From positions 2,804,001 through 2,868,000 of the forward strand of contig NZ_CP053346.1 of the NCBI RefSeq assembly GCF_013113735.1: a DNA stretch of 64,000 nt, given 5' to 3'. The DNA is from Sphingomonas sp. AP4-R1. GTDB lineage: Bacteria > Pseudomonadota > Alphaproteobacteria > Sphingomonadales > Sphingomonadaceae. The notes under the pieces are model-generated. The model was not told the DNA's origin. It ran no database searches and saw nothing but the letters and a program-made list of their open reading frames with translations. The position numbers and the translations under genes were made by a program. Each line of letters starts with the position of its first letter. The stretch's first letter is position 1. Shown here in pieces: positions 46,302 through 56,494 of the stretch.

Positions 46302-46658
46302 ATGACAGACCGTCTTTCCGTGCTCGTGATCGAAGACGAGCCGCTGATCGCCATGATGCTCGAGGATTTTGTCGACGTTCTGGGGCATGAAATTGCCGGA
46401 ACGGTGGACACGATCGCGGGCGCGCTGGACGCCGTGGGGGCTGGCGGCTTCGACGTGGCGATCCTCGACGTGCATCTGCGCGACGGCGTGTGCTGGCCCG
46501 TGGCCGACGCGCTGACGGCCGCGAACAAGCCGTTCCTGATCGCCTCGGGGGGCTTCGTCGAGGCCCCGCCGGCGCATCATGCGAGCGCGCGCCAGCTGGC
46601 CAAGCCATTCACGCTGGACGGCGTGCGCGTGGCGCTGGAGGAAGTCAGCCGCGTCTGA
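46302..46658 (+). CDS. Single-domain response regulator
   Basis: A 118-aa receiver domain alone: [17 protein letters not shown], phospho-acceptor Asp56 in [11 protein letters not shown], the PFLIASGG motif and Lys101 in LAKPFTL. No output domain. Such proteins act as phosphate shuttles or sinks, and one obvious partner is the neighbouring CckA 108 bases upstream, although proximity is the only evidence. A C-terminal short tail ends in SRV. Confidence 0.92.
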   Translation: MTDRLSVLVIEDEPLIAMMLEDFVDVLGHEIAGTVDTIAGALDAVGAGGFDVAILDVHLRDGVCWPVADALTAANKPFLIASGGFVEAPPAHHASARQLAKPFTLDGVRVALEEVSRV

Positions 46659-46688
46659 CGGCGTTTCGGGCGTATCCGCGCCCTGATC

Positions 46689-46703
46689 GTTCCGCTCTTG
46701 TTC
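46689..46703 (+). promoter_or_regulatory. LexA (SOS) box of recA
   Basis: GTTC-CGCTCTT-GTTC is the direct-repeat LexA operator typical of alphaproteobacteria, 77 bases before the recA start codon. A second overlapping GTTC-TTGTG-GAAC follows. Confidence 0.85.
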
Positions 46704-46780
46704 TTGTGGAACATGTCATGTACATCATGCCGCATGCATCGCACAGGCGATGGACATCAGCGGCACGAAAGGGCATCGAC

Positions 46781-47851
<1,071 letters not shown>

Positions 47852-47888
47852 GATCGGCCCGGCGCGGAGCCGTGTCGCATGATGCAAG

Positions 47889-47923
47889 GGGCCGGGTTTC
47901 CGTAGGGGAGCCCGGCCTTTTTT
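47889..47923 (+). terminator. Rho-independent terminator of recA
   Basis: GGCCGGG (47889-47895) pairs with CCCGGCC (47910-47916), followed by seven T residues. The rest of the 333-base gap to the next gene (47924-48184) holds no gene or repeat that I can see. Confidence 0.9.
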
Positions 47924-48184
47924 TGTGGTGGCGATATGCTGGCGATGGGGGCGGGGGCGCTCGATGTCTCCGCCCGTTTCTTAACCCGTCGTCTTGGGCA
48001 TGTTCAGAATCCGTGGGCGCGTTCAAGACGGTGCGCGGCTCGATTTGTAATATTATTGCTCCGCAGAGCGTCAGAATGAATGCCTCTATCCCCGGGTGGC
48101 ATCTTTTCCTTCATTTGTAGTCCGCAGCGCTTGTGCCGCCGCGCCCCTGCCGCCAAGAGCGCGGGCGAGGAGTATGACTGTCAG

Positions 48185-49456
48185 ATGACGAAGGTGATGC
48201 ACAGCGCGGCTTCCACGCGCCGGATATTGGCGGCGAGCCTGGTGGGCACCGCAATCGAATTCTATGATTTCTATGTCTACACCACGGCGGCCGCGCTCGT
48301 GTTCGGCCAGCTTTTCTTTCCCGCGACAGATCCCGCCGCGGCCCAGCTTCTCGCCTTCGCCACCATCGCCGTCGCCTTCGTCGCGCGCCCGCTCGGATCG
48401 ATCTTCTTCGGCCATTTCGGGGACCGGATCGGGCGCAAGTCCACGCTCGTCGCCTCGCTTCTGACGATGGGCCTCTCCACCACGCTCGTCGCGTTCCTGC
48501 CGACCTATGCCAGCATCGGCTGGCCCGCCGCGCTGATCCTCTGCATCCTGCGCTTCGGCCAGGGCTTCGGCCTCGGCGGCGAATGGGGCGGCGCGGCCCT
48601 GCTGGCGGTGGAGAATGCGCCGCCGGGCTGGCGCGCGCGCTATGGCATGTTCCCGCAGCTCGGCGCGCCCGTCGGTTTCATCGCGGCGAACGGGCTGTTC
48701 CTGCTGCTCGGCCTGCTGCTGACCCCGGCGCAATTCCTCGCCTGGGGGTGGCGCGTGCCGTTCGTGATCAGCGCGGCTCTGGTCGCCATCGGCATGTGGA
48801 TTCGCCTGCGCCTGCACGAGACGCCCGCCTTCGCGCGCGTGCTGGAACAGGGACCGCCGCCGGCCGTGCCTTTGTTCGAACTGCTGACGGGGCATGGTGG
48901 GCGCGTCGTGATCGGCACGCTGGGGGCGGTCGCCTGCTTCGTCGCTTATTATATCGGGACGGCCTTCGCGCTCGGTTATGGCGTGAAGACGCTCCATTAT
49001 CCGATGCAGGTCTTCCTCAGCATCCAGCTGGGCGCGATCCTGTTCATGGCGGTCGGCATCATTCTCGCCGCTTATGCCGCCGATCGCCATTGGGACGAGC
49101 GGCGAGTGCTGGCGGGCGGCTGCGTCGCGGCGATCACGCTCGGCTTCTTCACCGGGCCGCTGCTGGGCGGGGGTGAGATGGTGCTGGTGTTCGCCTATCT
49201 CAGCGTCCTGCTGTTCATCATGGGCTTCGTCTATGGCCCGCTCGGCGGGTGGCTGCCGCATCTGTTCCCGGCGCGCGTGCGCTATACGGGTGCGAGCATC
49301 GCCTTCAACGTGGCGGGCGTGCTGGGCGGCGGGCTCACCCCGCTGGCCGCCCAGTCGCTCGCGGCGGCGGGTGGGCTCACCTATGTGGGTTATTATGTCA
49401 GCGGGCTGACCGCGATCAGCCTTCTGGCTCTGCTGAGTCGTGCCGCAAAAGCGTAA
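48185..49456 (+). CDS. MFS transporter, metabolite:H+ symporter (MHS) group
   Basis: A 423-aa inner-membrane transporter with twelve predicted helices. The N-terminus ASLVGTAIEFYDFYVYTTAAALVF is the MHS-group signature (also in ShiA, ProP and KgtP), and GHFGDRIGRKS is the loop 2-3 motif. RFGQGFGLGGEWGGAAL follows. The substrate, probably a carboxylate or similar metabolite, cannot be told. The ATG at 48185 lies inside an otherwise empty gap. Its 3' end overlaps the convergent rsmD gene by 41 bases. Confidence 0.92.
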   Translation: MTKVMHSAASTRRILAASLVGTAIEFYDFYVYTTAAALVFGQLFFPATDPAAAQLLAFATIAVAFVARPLGSIFFGHFGDRIGRKSTLVASLLTMGLSTTLVAFLPTYASIGWPAALILCILRFGQGFGLGGEWGGAALLAVENAPPGWRARYGMFPQLGAPVGFIAANGLFLLLGLLLTPAQFLAWGWRVPFVISAALVAIGMWIRLRLHETPAFARVLEQGPPPAVPLFELLTGHGGRVVIGTLGAVACFVAYYIGTAFALGYGVKTLHYPMQVFLSIQLGAILFMAVGIILAAYAADRHWDERRVLAGGCVAAITLGFFTGPLLGGGEMVLVFAYLSVLLFIMGFVYGPLGGWLPHLFPARVRYTGASIAFNVAGVLGGGLTPLAAQSLAAAGGLTYVGYYVSGLTAISLLALLSRAAKA

Positions 49457-49970
49457 GCTGCGCCTTGCCGTGGCGGCGGACGGCATCCACCGTCCAACCG
49501 CCTGCCGAGACGTCCTCGCCCACGGCCGTCTCGATGCTGGCCCAGGCCGCCGCGCTCGCCCAGCCAAGCCGCGTCAACCGCTCGATCAGAGCGCCCGCGC
49601 CGCCGGTGCCGTAAGGCGGATCGAAGAACAGGATGTCGTGCGCGGTGCGGGCGGGGCCCAGCGCCGTGACGCTCGCTGGCACGACATCCGCTGCCGCGCC
49701 CAGCTTCTCGATATTGGCCTTGAGCGCGGTGAGCGCCTTCTTGTCCATCTCGACGAAGGTGGCCTTGGCCGCGCCACGTGACAGCGCCTCGAGCCCGAGC
49801 GCGCCCGTGCCCGCGAAAATGTCCGCGACGATCAACCCTTCGAAGCTGCCGACGCGGCTCTGGAGCATCGAGAACAGCCCCTCGCGCGTGCGATCGGCGG
49901 TGGGGCGCGTGGCGTCCCCCTGCGGCGCCACGAGCGCGCGGCCGCGCCATTGGCCGGCGATGATCCTCAT
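49416..49970 (-). CDS. rsmD: 16S rRNA (guanine-N2)-methyltransferase D
   Basis: The 184-aa SAM enzyme methylates G966 of 16S rRNA. It shows MRIIAGQWRGRAL, RPTADRTREGLFSML, DIFAGTGALGLEALSRGA (SAM motif I) and the catalytic FFDPPYGTG motif. Its start overlaps the rluB stop (ATGA), and it is the last gene of the symporter-hydrolase-rluB-rsmD run. Confidence 0.96.
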   Translation of the reverse strand: MRIIAGQWRGRALVAPQGDATRPTADRTREGLFSMLQSRVGSFEGLIVADIFAGTGALGLEALSRGAAKATFVEMDKKALTALKANIEKLGAAADVVPASVTALGPARTAHDILFFDPPYGTGGAGALIERLTRLGWASAAAWASIETAVGEDVSAGGWTVDAVRRHGKAQLTLLRHDSAEPEG

Positions 49971-51340
49971 CGGCGCTTGTCCGGACGCGGCGGGCGCGAG
50001 GCTGGACCCCGGCCGGGTGCGCCGGGGCGAGAGGGCGGTGCGCCGTCCTTGCCGCCGGGCCGACCGCGCGCGGGCCGTCCGCCCGGATCGGCGGAGCGCG
50101 GTGCGCGCGCCACGGGATCGGCGTTGAAATCCTCGCGCTGGTCGGTCATCGGCCGGTCAGGGCGCTGCATCGGATGCTTGTTGCGGCCGGTCCCGACGCC
50201 CACGCGCTTGGTGGGGCGGGACGCCTTGGCCCAGCCCTTGCCCTTGGCCACCTTGGCGGCGCGCGCGCCGCCTGCCTGGTCGAGGGTGGGCGCTTCGGGC
50301 TCCGGCTTGCGAATCTCGGCGCGCGCCGGTCGGGCGGGCCTGACCGCATCGCGTGAGCCAGGGCGGGACGCAGGCGTGGGACGCGCATCCGGCGCGGCGC
50401 CGATCGGCCGGGGCCTGGGCGCGCGGCCCGGGGCCGGAGCCGCGCGTGTCTTGTCGCCGATGGCGCGCGCAGGGCGGGCGCTGCCGATCGGGCGCGGACC
50501 GGCCGTCGCCCGCACAGGCCGGGCCGAACGCGATGCGCCGCGTTCCGGGCCGGTCGCGGCGATCACGGGCGTGGTGCGGGGAATGCCGACCTCGCTCGCG
50601 CTCCGCATGCGGGGATCGTTCTTCAGATCCTTGAGGAAGGCGACCAGATCATGCTGCAGGACCTCGACCACGCCACCCACCGGCAGATCGGCCAGCACGA
50701 ACGGCCCGTAGGAGACGCGGATCAGGCGGTTCACCTCCAGCCCGAAATATTCGAGAACGCGGCGCACCTCGCGATTCTTGCCCTCGCGCAGGCGCATCTC
50801 GATCCACTGGTTGGCGCCGGTGCGCCGCTCCAGATTGGCGTCGATCGATCCGTAGCGGATGCCGTCTATCTCGATGCCTTCGCTCAGCGATTCCAGCTGT
50901 TCCTGCGTGATCCCGCCATAGCAGCGCGCGCGGTAGGTGCGTTCCACGCCGGTCGCGGGCAGCTCCAGCTGGCGCTTGAGGCCGCCGTCCGTGGTCAGCA
51001 GCAGCAGCCCCTCGGTGTTGAGATCGAGGCGGCCGACGGGGACCACGCGCGGCAGGCCTTCCGGCATCCGATCATAGATGGTCTTGCGCCCGGCCGGATC
51101 GTTGGCGGCGGTCAGCACGCCGGTCGGCTTGTGATAGAGGAACAGGCGCGCATGATCCGGCTCGTCCACCGGCTTGCCGTCGACCGTGACGCCCGCGAGC
51201 GAGCGCACGATCGTGGCGGGCGTCTCGATCGGCACGCCATCGATCGCGATGCGGCGTTGCTCGATCATCCGCTCGATCTCGCGGCGGCTGGCCACGCCCG
51301 CGCGGGCGAGCAGTTTGGCGATGCGTTGCGGCTCGGCCAT
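49967..51340 (-). CDS. rluB: 23S rRNA pseudouridine synthase (RluB family) with long disordered tail
   Basis: The 457-aa product begins with an S4 domain (RIAKLLARAGVASRREIERMI), followed by the RsuA/RluB catalytic domain with GRLDLNTEGLLLLT (catalytic Asp) and REGKNREVRRVL. It makes pseudouridine in rRNA. Residues beyond about 255 are an Ala/Pro/Arg-rich, low-complexity tail of some 200 residues (for example RPARAEIRKPEPEAPT), nearly doubling the length of a typical member. The tail is probably unstructured and may bind RNA. The start overlaps the upstream hydrolase stop (TGATG). Confidence 0.94.
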   Translation of the reverse strand: MAEPQRIAKLLARAGVASRREIERMIEQRRIAIDGVPIETPATIVRSLAGVTVDGKPVDEPDHARLFLYHKPTGVLTAANDPAGRKTIYDRMPEGLPRVVPVGRLDLNTEGLLLLTTDGGLKRQLELPATGVERTYRARCYGGITQEQLESLSEGIEIDGIRYGSIDANLERRTGANQWIEMRLREGKNREVRRVLEYFGLEVNRLIRVSYGPFVLADLPVGGVVEVLQHDLVAFLKDLKNDPRMRSASEVGIPRTTPVIAATGPERGASRSARPVRATAGPRPIGSARPARAIGDKTRAAPAPGRAPRPRPIGAAPDARPTPASRPGSRDAVRPARPARAEIRKPEPEAPTLDQAGGARAAKVAKGKGWAKASRPTKRVGVGTGRNKHPMQRPDRPMTDQREDFNADPVARAPRSADPGGRPARGRPGGKDGAPPSRPGAPGRGPASRPPRPDKRR

Positions 51341-53022
51341 CAGTCGATCCGGGCGAAGCGCATGTCGAAGGCGCGGGGAATGGAAATGGCCAGGCTTTCT
51401 ATCTTGCCCGCCGGATTGCGGCGGAAGCGCATCATAGCACCTCGCGCCTCGAACAGGTCCGCGCCGACGGGCCGCGCGCGAAGCTCGATCTGGGGGCGAT
51501 TCTCCAGGCGGAGCCGCAGCTCGCCGTCGCCCGCGATCACGCGGTACGTAGCGCCGACTTCCTCGCTCGTATAGCGGCCCGCATAATCCGTATAGGCGAC
51601 GCCGGTGATCGGCGCCACGCGGCGATAGCGCGCGGGGCCGTCCGGCGAGGACAGGCGGACCTCGCCCGGCGCCGACAGGGTCATCTCGCTATCGTCGCCC
51701 AGGCGGAAGCGATCGGTGGAAAGCGGGAAGAGCGCGCCGCCGCCCGCGATCCGCAATTTGCCCTTGTCATCCACGATCGTCAGCGGCTGATCGTGCGCGT
51801 TCAGATAGAGGCCCGCCACCTGTCCCGCCGTGGTCGGCACGCCGACATCGGCGGGGCGGGCCGGCGCGGGCGTGGGGCCGAGCAGGACCGAAGCGACCGC
51901 GCGGCCGAGATCGGGCGCGTTGGCGTCGCTGGTGCTGCACAGGAGCGTCACCGTCATGGCGCGGGTGGGATAGACGGCCAGCCACGCGCGATAGCCGGCG
52001 GTGGAACCCGAGTGCGAGATTTCGGGTAGCCCGGCGAAGCGCGTGACGAACAGGCCGCGCGCATATTGGATCGCGGATCCGTCGGTCAGCTGGCCGCGCA
52101 CCTGCAGGTCGGCCGCGACATTGCGGCCGATCTTCCCGGCCATCAGCGCCTCGGCCCAGCGCGTGAGATCGCCCACCGTGGTGAGCAGGCCGCCATTCCC
52201 GTAGGCGCTCTCGAACGGCATATCCTGCTCGTAGAGCACGCCCTTGGCCGAATAGGCCACGGCCCGGCCGGGAAGGACGCGGCGGAAATCGTCACGCCAG
52301 CCGGTGCTGCTCATGCCCAGCGGGCGGAAGATCCGCTCCGCCGTGAAGCGCGGGAAGCTCATGCCCGAGACGCGCGAGACGATCAGCGCGGCGAGCGTAT
52401 AGCCGCTGTTCGTATAGCTATATTCGGCGCCGGGCTCGAAATTCAGCTGCTTCTGGCGGGCGATGATCGCGAGCGCATCGTCCATCGTGTAGGCGGCCGT
52501 GCCGCGCGGCCAGCCGCCCAGCTCCGCAACCGACCCCCAGTCGCGCAGCCCGCTCGTATGATTGAGCAGGTTGATGATGCGGATCGGCGTGGCGCGCTCG
52601 GGCAGTTCGGGCACATATTTGCGGACGTCGTCGTCCAGCTTCAGCTTGCCGTCTTCCGCCAGCAGCAGGATCGCGGCCGCCGTGAACTGCTTGGAGACGG
52701 AGCCCGCCTCGAACACCGTGGCGGGCTGGATCGGGAACGGATGCTCCAGATCGGTGGAGCCATAGCCGCGCACCGCGATCGGCACGCCCTTTTCCGTCAC
52801 CTCCAGCGCGCAGCCGGGGGTGGTGGGGCGGTTCCAGCGCGCGAACAGGCCATCGATTCGCTGCAATTGCTGGGCGAACGGCACCGGCTTGGTCGGCAGC
52901 GGCACGGGGGGCGCGAGCTTGGGCACCGGCTGCTTGACGGCGGGCATCTTCGGCGGAGCGGGCGGCGTCGCGGCCGCCCCGATCAGGGCGAGCGCGAGCG
53001 GCAACAGGACGAGGTTACGCAT
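51340..53022 (-). CDS. Serine hydrolase of the beta-lactamase/S12 family
   Basis: The 560-aa exported enzyme has a signal peptide (MRNLVLLPLALALIGAAAT), a Pro-rich linker to about residue 48, and an S12/class C beta-lactamase domain with SVSK at 108-111 (nucleophile Ser108, Lys111) and the YTN motif at 203-205; a C-terminal beta-rich domain of about 150 residues follows (from about 395). Such proteins cleave D-amino-acid peptides or esters; the substrate is unknown and it is not necessarily a resistance enzyme. The start overlaps the symporter stop and the stop overlaps the rluB start (TGATG at both), so all are coupled. Confidence 0.9.
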   Translation of the reverse strand: MRNLVLLPLALALIGAAATPPAPPKMPAVKQPVPKLAPPVPLPTKPVPFAQQLQRIDGLFARWNRPTTPGCALEVTEKGVPIAVRGYGSTDLEHPFPIQPATVFEAGSVSKQFTAAAILLLAEDGKLKLDDDVRKYVPELPERATPIRIINLLNHTSGLRDWGSVAELGGWPRGTAAYTMDDALAIIARQKQLNFEPGAEYSYTNSGYTLAALIVSRVSGMSFPRFTAERIFRPLGMSSTGWRDDFRRVLPGRAVAYSAKGVLYEQDMPFESAYGNGGLLTTVGDLTRWAEALMAGKIGRNVAADLQVRGQLTDGSAIQYARGLFVTRFAGLPEISHSGSTAGYRAWLAVYPTRAMTVTLLCSTSDANAPDLGRAVASVLLGPTPAPARPADVGVPTTAGQVAGLYLNAHDQPLTIVDDKGKLRIAGGGALFPLSTDRFRLGDDSEMTLSAPGEVRLSSPDGPARYRRVAPITGVAYTDYAGRYTSEEVGATYRVIAGDGELRLRLENRPQIELRARPVGADLFEARGAMMRFRRNPAGKIESLAISIPRAFDMRFARID

Positions 53023-54335
53023 CAGCGGTTGGGATCGAGATCCAGCCCGGCCTTGCCGCCGTGCATCGTGTGAGCGGGGGTGGGAAGTGGCTCCATCTCG
53101 TCGCTCTCGATCGTCTCGAACGCGCCCTCCCACTTGGTGACGAGGACGGTGGCCACCGCATTGCCCAGCACGTTGGTGGCGGTGCGCCCCATGTCGAGGA
53201 AATGATCGACCGCGAGGATCAGCAGCAGGCCCGCTTCCGGAATGTCGAAGAAGGCGAGCGTGGAGGCGATCACGACGAGGCTGGCGCGCGGCACGCTGGC
53301 AATGCCCTTCGACGTCACCATCAGCAGCAGCATCATGATGATCTGCTGGGGGAAGGAGATGTGGATGCCGTAGGCCTGCGCGATGAACATCGTCGCGAAG
53401 CTGCAATACATCATCGAGCCGTCGAGATTGAACGAATAGCCGAGCGGCAGCACGAAGCTGGCGATGCGCTTCGGCACGCCGAATTTGTCGAGCGCTTCCA
53501 GCAGGCGCGGGAAGGCCGCTTCGGACGAGGCCGTCGAGAAGGCGATCATGAAGGGCTCGCGCACGTAGCGGATCAGCACGTGCGTCTGCCGGCCGATCAG
53601 GGCGTAGCTGACCGCATAGAAGAAGCTCCACAGCACCAGCAGCGCCAGGAAGAAGCCGCCCATGAACCAGCCATAGGTGACGAGGATCGCGATTCCCTGA
53701 TGCGCGACGGCGTTGGCGACGGCGGCGAACACCGCGATCGGCGCGGCCTTCATCACATAATCCGTCACCTGCAGCATCACGTGGACCAGCGATTCCAGCC
53801 CCTGCACGATCGGCTTGGCCTTATCGCCCACCGCCGTGATCGCGATGCCGAAGAAGACCGAGAAGATCACGATCGGCAGCACGTCATTCTTCGCCATCGC
53901 GTCGATGATCGAGGTCGGCACCAGATGGACGAAGAAGTCGTGCAGCGAGAATTCGGGTTTCGCGATCCCGCTCGCCTCGTTCACCGGAGGCAGCGGCAGG
54001 CCGAGCCCCACGCCGGGATGGAACAGGTTCACGAAGACGAGGCCGAGCGACAGCGAGACGAGGCTGGCGAGGACGAACCAGCCGACCGAGCGCGCGCCGA
54101 TGCGCCCCAGCGCGGAGGAATCGCCCATGTGGGCGATGCCCGCGACGAGCGTGCCGAAGATCAGCGGCGCGATGATCATCTTGATCAGCCGCAGAAAAAT
54201 GTCGGTCAGGATCGAAAAACCGGTCGTGATCGTTGCGAGGTGCGCTGGATCAGATACGGTCTGGTTCAGAACGAATCCCGTCAGGATGCCGACGAGCATC
54301 GCCAGGAGGATGAAAAGGGTAAGTCGCCGGGCCAT
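53022..54335 (-). CDS. Dicarboxylate/amino acid:cation symporter (DAACS family)
   Basis: A 437-aa protein with eight or more membrane helices. Family marks: IKMIIAPLIFGTLVAGIAHMGD, STASSEAAFPRLLEAL (first helical hairpin), SFNLDGSMMYC and the DHFLDMGRTATNVLGNAVA segment with the cation/substrate site. It imports glutamate, aspartate or C4-dicarboxylates with sodium or protons. ATG at 54335 gives MARRLTLFILL. It opens the four-gene coupled run ending in rsmD. Confidence 0.93.
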   Translation of the reverse strand: MARRLTLFILLAMLVGILTGFVLNQTVSDPAHLATITTGFSILTDIFLRLIKMIIAPLIFGTLVAGIAHMGDSSALGRIGARSVGWFVLASLVSLSLGLVFVNLFHPGVGLGLPLPPVNEASGIAKPEFSLHDFFVHLVPTSIIDAMAKNDVLPIVIFSVFFGIAITAVGDKAKPIVQGLESLVHVMLQVTDYVMKAAPIAVFAAVANAVAHQGIAILVTYGWFMGGFFLALLVLWSFFYAVSYALIGRQTHVLIRYVREPFMIAFSTASSEAAFPRLLEALDKFGVPKRIASFVLPLGYSFNLDGSMMYCSFATMFIAQAYGIHISFPQQIIMMLLLMVTSKGIASVPRASLVVIASTLAFFDIPEAGLLLILAVDHFLDMGRTATNVLGNAVATVLVTKWEGAFETIESDEMEPLPTPAHTMHGGKAGLDLDPNR

Positions 54336-54437
54336 GCAGGTTCCGTTCAAGTGGAAGCCTGTTGGTCGGGCCAAAGCCGGAGGTCGTCAAGCCCGCTTGG
54401 GGCGGGACGGCGAGGGTAGGCGTAGGGAGCGATCGGC

Positions 54438-54869
54438 GTGGCGTTGTTCGGCAGGCGGGAGAAGGCTGTAGCGGGCATAAACCGCATCTTGATCGTCGAG
54501 GACGAGCCCCTCGTGGCATTCGACAATGAATATGTCTTGCGCGATGCGGGCTACCGGGTGGTGGCCTCGGTCGACACGGTCGATGCCGCGGTCGAGACCA
54601 TCCACGCGGGCAGCCCCGATCTTGTCCTGGCCGATCTGCATTTGTCAGGCGGCGGCACGGGGGTCGACGTGGCGCAGGCGGCGCATGATGCTGGCGTGCC
54701 GGTGATCTTCGTGACCGGCGCCTGCCCAGAGGCGGCGCGGGCGCTGGCGATCGGCTGCCTCGCCAAGCCTTATTCGCAGCGCGACCTGCTGGCGGCGATC
54801 GATGCGGTCGATGCGAAGATTGCGGGGCGGGCACCCAAGCGGCTGCCGCGAGGCTTCACGCTTTTTTGA
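54438..54869 (+). CDS. Single-domain response regulator
   Basis: A 143-aa receiver domain with an N-terminal basic extension of about 15 residues. It has RILIVEDEPLVAFDNEYVLRDAGY, Asp66 in LVLADLHLSGG, the IFVTGACPEAARAL segment and the Lys in LAKPYSQRDLL. No output domain. It is divergent from the symporter gene. A cognate kinase is not adjacent. Confidence 0.92.
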   Translation: MALFGRREKAVAGINRILIVEDEPLVAFDNEYVLRDAGYRVVASVDTVDAAVETIHAGSPDLVLADLHLSGGGTGVDVAQAAHDAGVPVIFVTGACPEAARALAIGCLAKPYSQRDLLAAIDAVDAKIAGRAPKRLPRGFTLF

Positions 54870-54918
54870 GCCGACCGTCGCCTCAGCGAAGGCTGGGATC
54901 TCGTGAGGGTGCCCAAAG

Positions 54919-55044
54919 CCGTTTGTGCTGAGCCTGTCGCAGCACCGCCCTTCCTTTGGCACGGCTGATAAGAAGAACGGCACCCTTCGACTGCCTGCGA
55001 AGGCAGGCGCTCAGGACAGGCTTCGACAGGCTCAGTGCAAACGG
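54919..55044. repeat. Palindromic repeat, family D-like
   Basis: CCGTTTGTGCTGAGCCTGTC at the left pairs with GACAGGCTCAGTGCAAACGG at the right; inside lies a CTGCC-TGCGAA-GGCAG hairpin. It separates the receiver gene from ampG. Confidence 0.8.
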
Positions 55045-55102
55045 CGTTTTCTGACGATGATGGCCATCTCGACAAGGCCCCCGTTCCGGTTACACCTGCG
55101 AC

Positions 55103-56452
55103 ATGATCGCCGACACCGACGCCCACGCCCCGTCCTTCCTCTCCGGTATCCGCCCTTATTTCGAGAAGGCGCCGCTCGCCGCGCTGTTCCTCGGCATCTC
55201 GTCGGGCTTTCCCTATGCGATGATCGCGGCGACGCTGACGACGCGGCTGGCGCAATCGGGGATCGACAAGAAGTCGGTCACTTATTTTGCGCTCGCGATC
55301 CTGGTCTATAATTTCAAGCCGCTGTGGGCGTGGATCGTCGATGGCGTGCGGCTGCCGGTGATCGGCCGGCTGGGGCAGCGTGTGTCGTGGATGCTGTTCG
55401 TCGGGCTGCTGGTGATGGCGGCGGTGGTGAACCTGGCCGTCACCGATCCCGAGGCGAGCCTGATGCGGATGGCGATGGCCGCGATCCTCGTGGGTGGCGC
55501 GGGCGCCACCTTCGATATCGTGATCGACGCCTACCGTATCGAGCTGCTGGAGCCGCGCCAGCTGGGCGTCGGCTCGGGCATGTCGCAATATGGCTATCGT
55601 ATCGGCAATGTCGCGGCGGGCGCGCTTGCGCTGGTGCTGTCGACGCGGCTGGGCTGGAGCGGGGCCTATGCGGCCTGCGCCTTGTTCGCGCTGCCCGCCA
55701 TGCTGACCGCGATCGTGATGGGCGAGCCCGAGCGACGGCGCGCGGCGGTGGGGCGCAAGGGGCTCGGCTCGGTCGTCACCGCGATCGTCGGCCCGTTCGA
55801 GGAATTCTTCCGGCGGCAGGGCACGAAGGCCGCCTTGCTGATCCTGGGCTTCATCCTGTTCCACAAGATCGGCGACACGCTGAGCCAGCTGACGGTGCGG
55901 TTGCTCTATAACGATCTCGGTTATTCGACCGACCAGATCGCGCTCTACGATGTGGGCTTCGGTTTCTGGGCCTATCTGGCGGGCGTGTTCCTCGGCGGCG
56001 TGATCTACACCCGGCTCGGCCTCCGGCGATCGGTGATGCTCAGCCTGTGGCTGATGGCGCTGACCAATGTGGGCTTCGCGGCGCTGGCGGCGACGCATGC
56101 CCATTCCAACTGGGCGATGGCGTTGGTCCAGTGCCTCGAGAATGTGGCGAGCGGCATCGGCGGCGTGACGGTGGGCGCCTATTTTGCGGCCCTGTGCGAC
56201 CTGCGCTTCACCGCCGCGCAATTCGCCTTGATCTCGTCGGCGGCCAGCATCGTCGGCCGGCTCTTCACCGGCACCAGCGCCGGCGCGCTGATCGAGGCGA
56301 TCGGCTATGTCGAATTCTATCTGCTGACCACCGTGGTCGCGCTGCCGGGCATCTTCCTGTTTTGGCTGATGACCCGCGCCGGACTGGTCGAGCATTCGAT
56401 CGGCAGCGCCGGCGTCGAGACGGGCGAAGAGAAAGGCCCGATTTCCGCGTGA
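55103..56452 (+). CDS. ampG: AmpG-type muropeptide transporter
   Basis: A 449-aa MFS-fold protein with about twelve helices. It begins with the AmpG-like FLGISSGFPYAMIAATLTTRL and has DAYRIELL, YGYRIGNVAAGALAL and LYNDLGYSTDQIALYDVGFG. AmpG imports anhydro-muropeptides for wall recycling; the wall hydrolases SleB and Slt lie elsewhere in the window. The exact substrate is inferred from family. Confidence 0.9.
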   Translation: MIADTDAHAPSFLSGIRPYFEKAPLAALFLGISSGFPYAMIAATLTTRLAQSGIDKKSVTYFALAILVYNFKPLWAWIVDGVRLPVIGRLGQRVSWMLFVGLLVMAAVVNLAVTDPEASLMRMAMAAILVGGAGATFDIVIDAYRIELLEPRQLGVGSGMSQYGYRIGNVAAGALALVLSTRLGWSGAYAACALFALPAMLTAIVMGEPERRRAAVGRKGLGSVVTAIVGPFEEFFRRQGTKAALLILGFILFHKIGDTLSQLTVRLLYNDLGYSTDQIALYDVGFGFWAYLAGVFLGGVIYTRLGLRRSVMLSLWLMALTNVGFAALAATHAHSNWAMALVQCLENVASGIGGVTVGAYFAALCDLRFTAAQFALISSAASIVGRLFTGTSAGALIEAIGYVEFYLLTTVVALPGIFLFWLMTRAGLVEHSIGSAGVETGEEKGPISA

Positions 56453-56494
56453 TTCCCGCGATGAGATGATTGTTGACAAAGGATTTGTGGCATT

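Noticed and set aside
51340..53022. Calling the S12 hydrolase an antibiotic-resistance beta-lactamase
   Set aside because: SVSK and YTN are shared by many esterases and D-peptidases; nothing specific to class C resistance enzymes was seen.
51340..53631. Extended 763-residue version of the serine hydrolase
   Set aside because: The first 203 codons are an out-of-frame reading of the symporter gene; the signal peptide at 53022 marks the real start.
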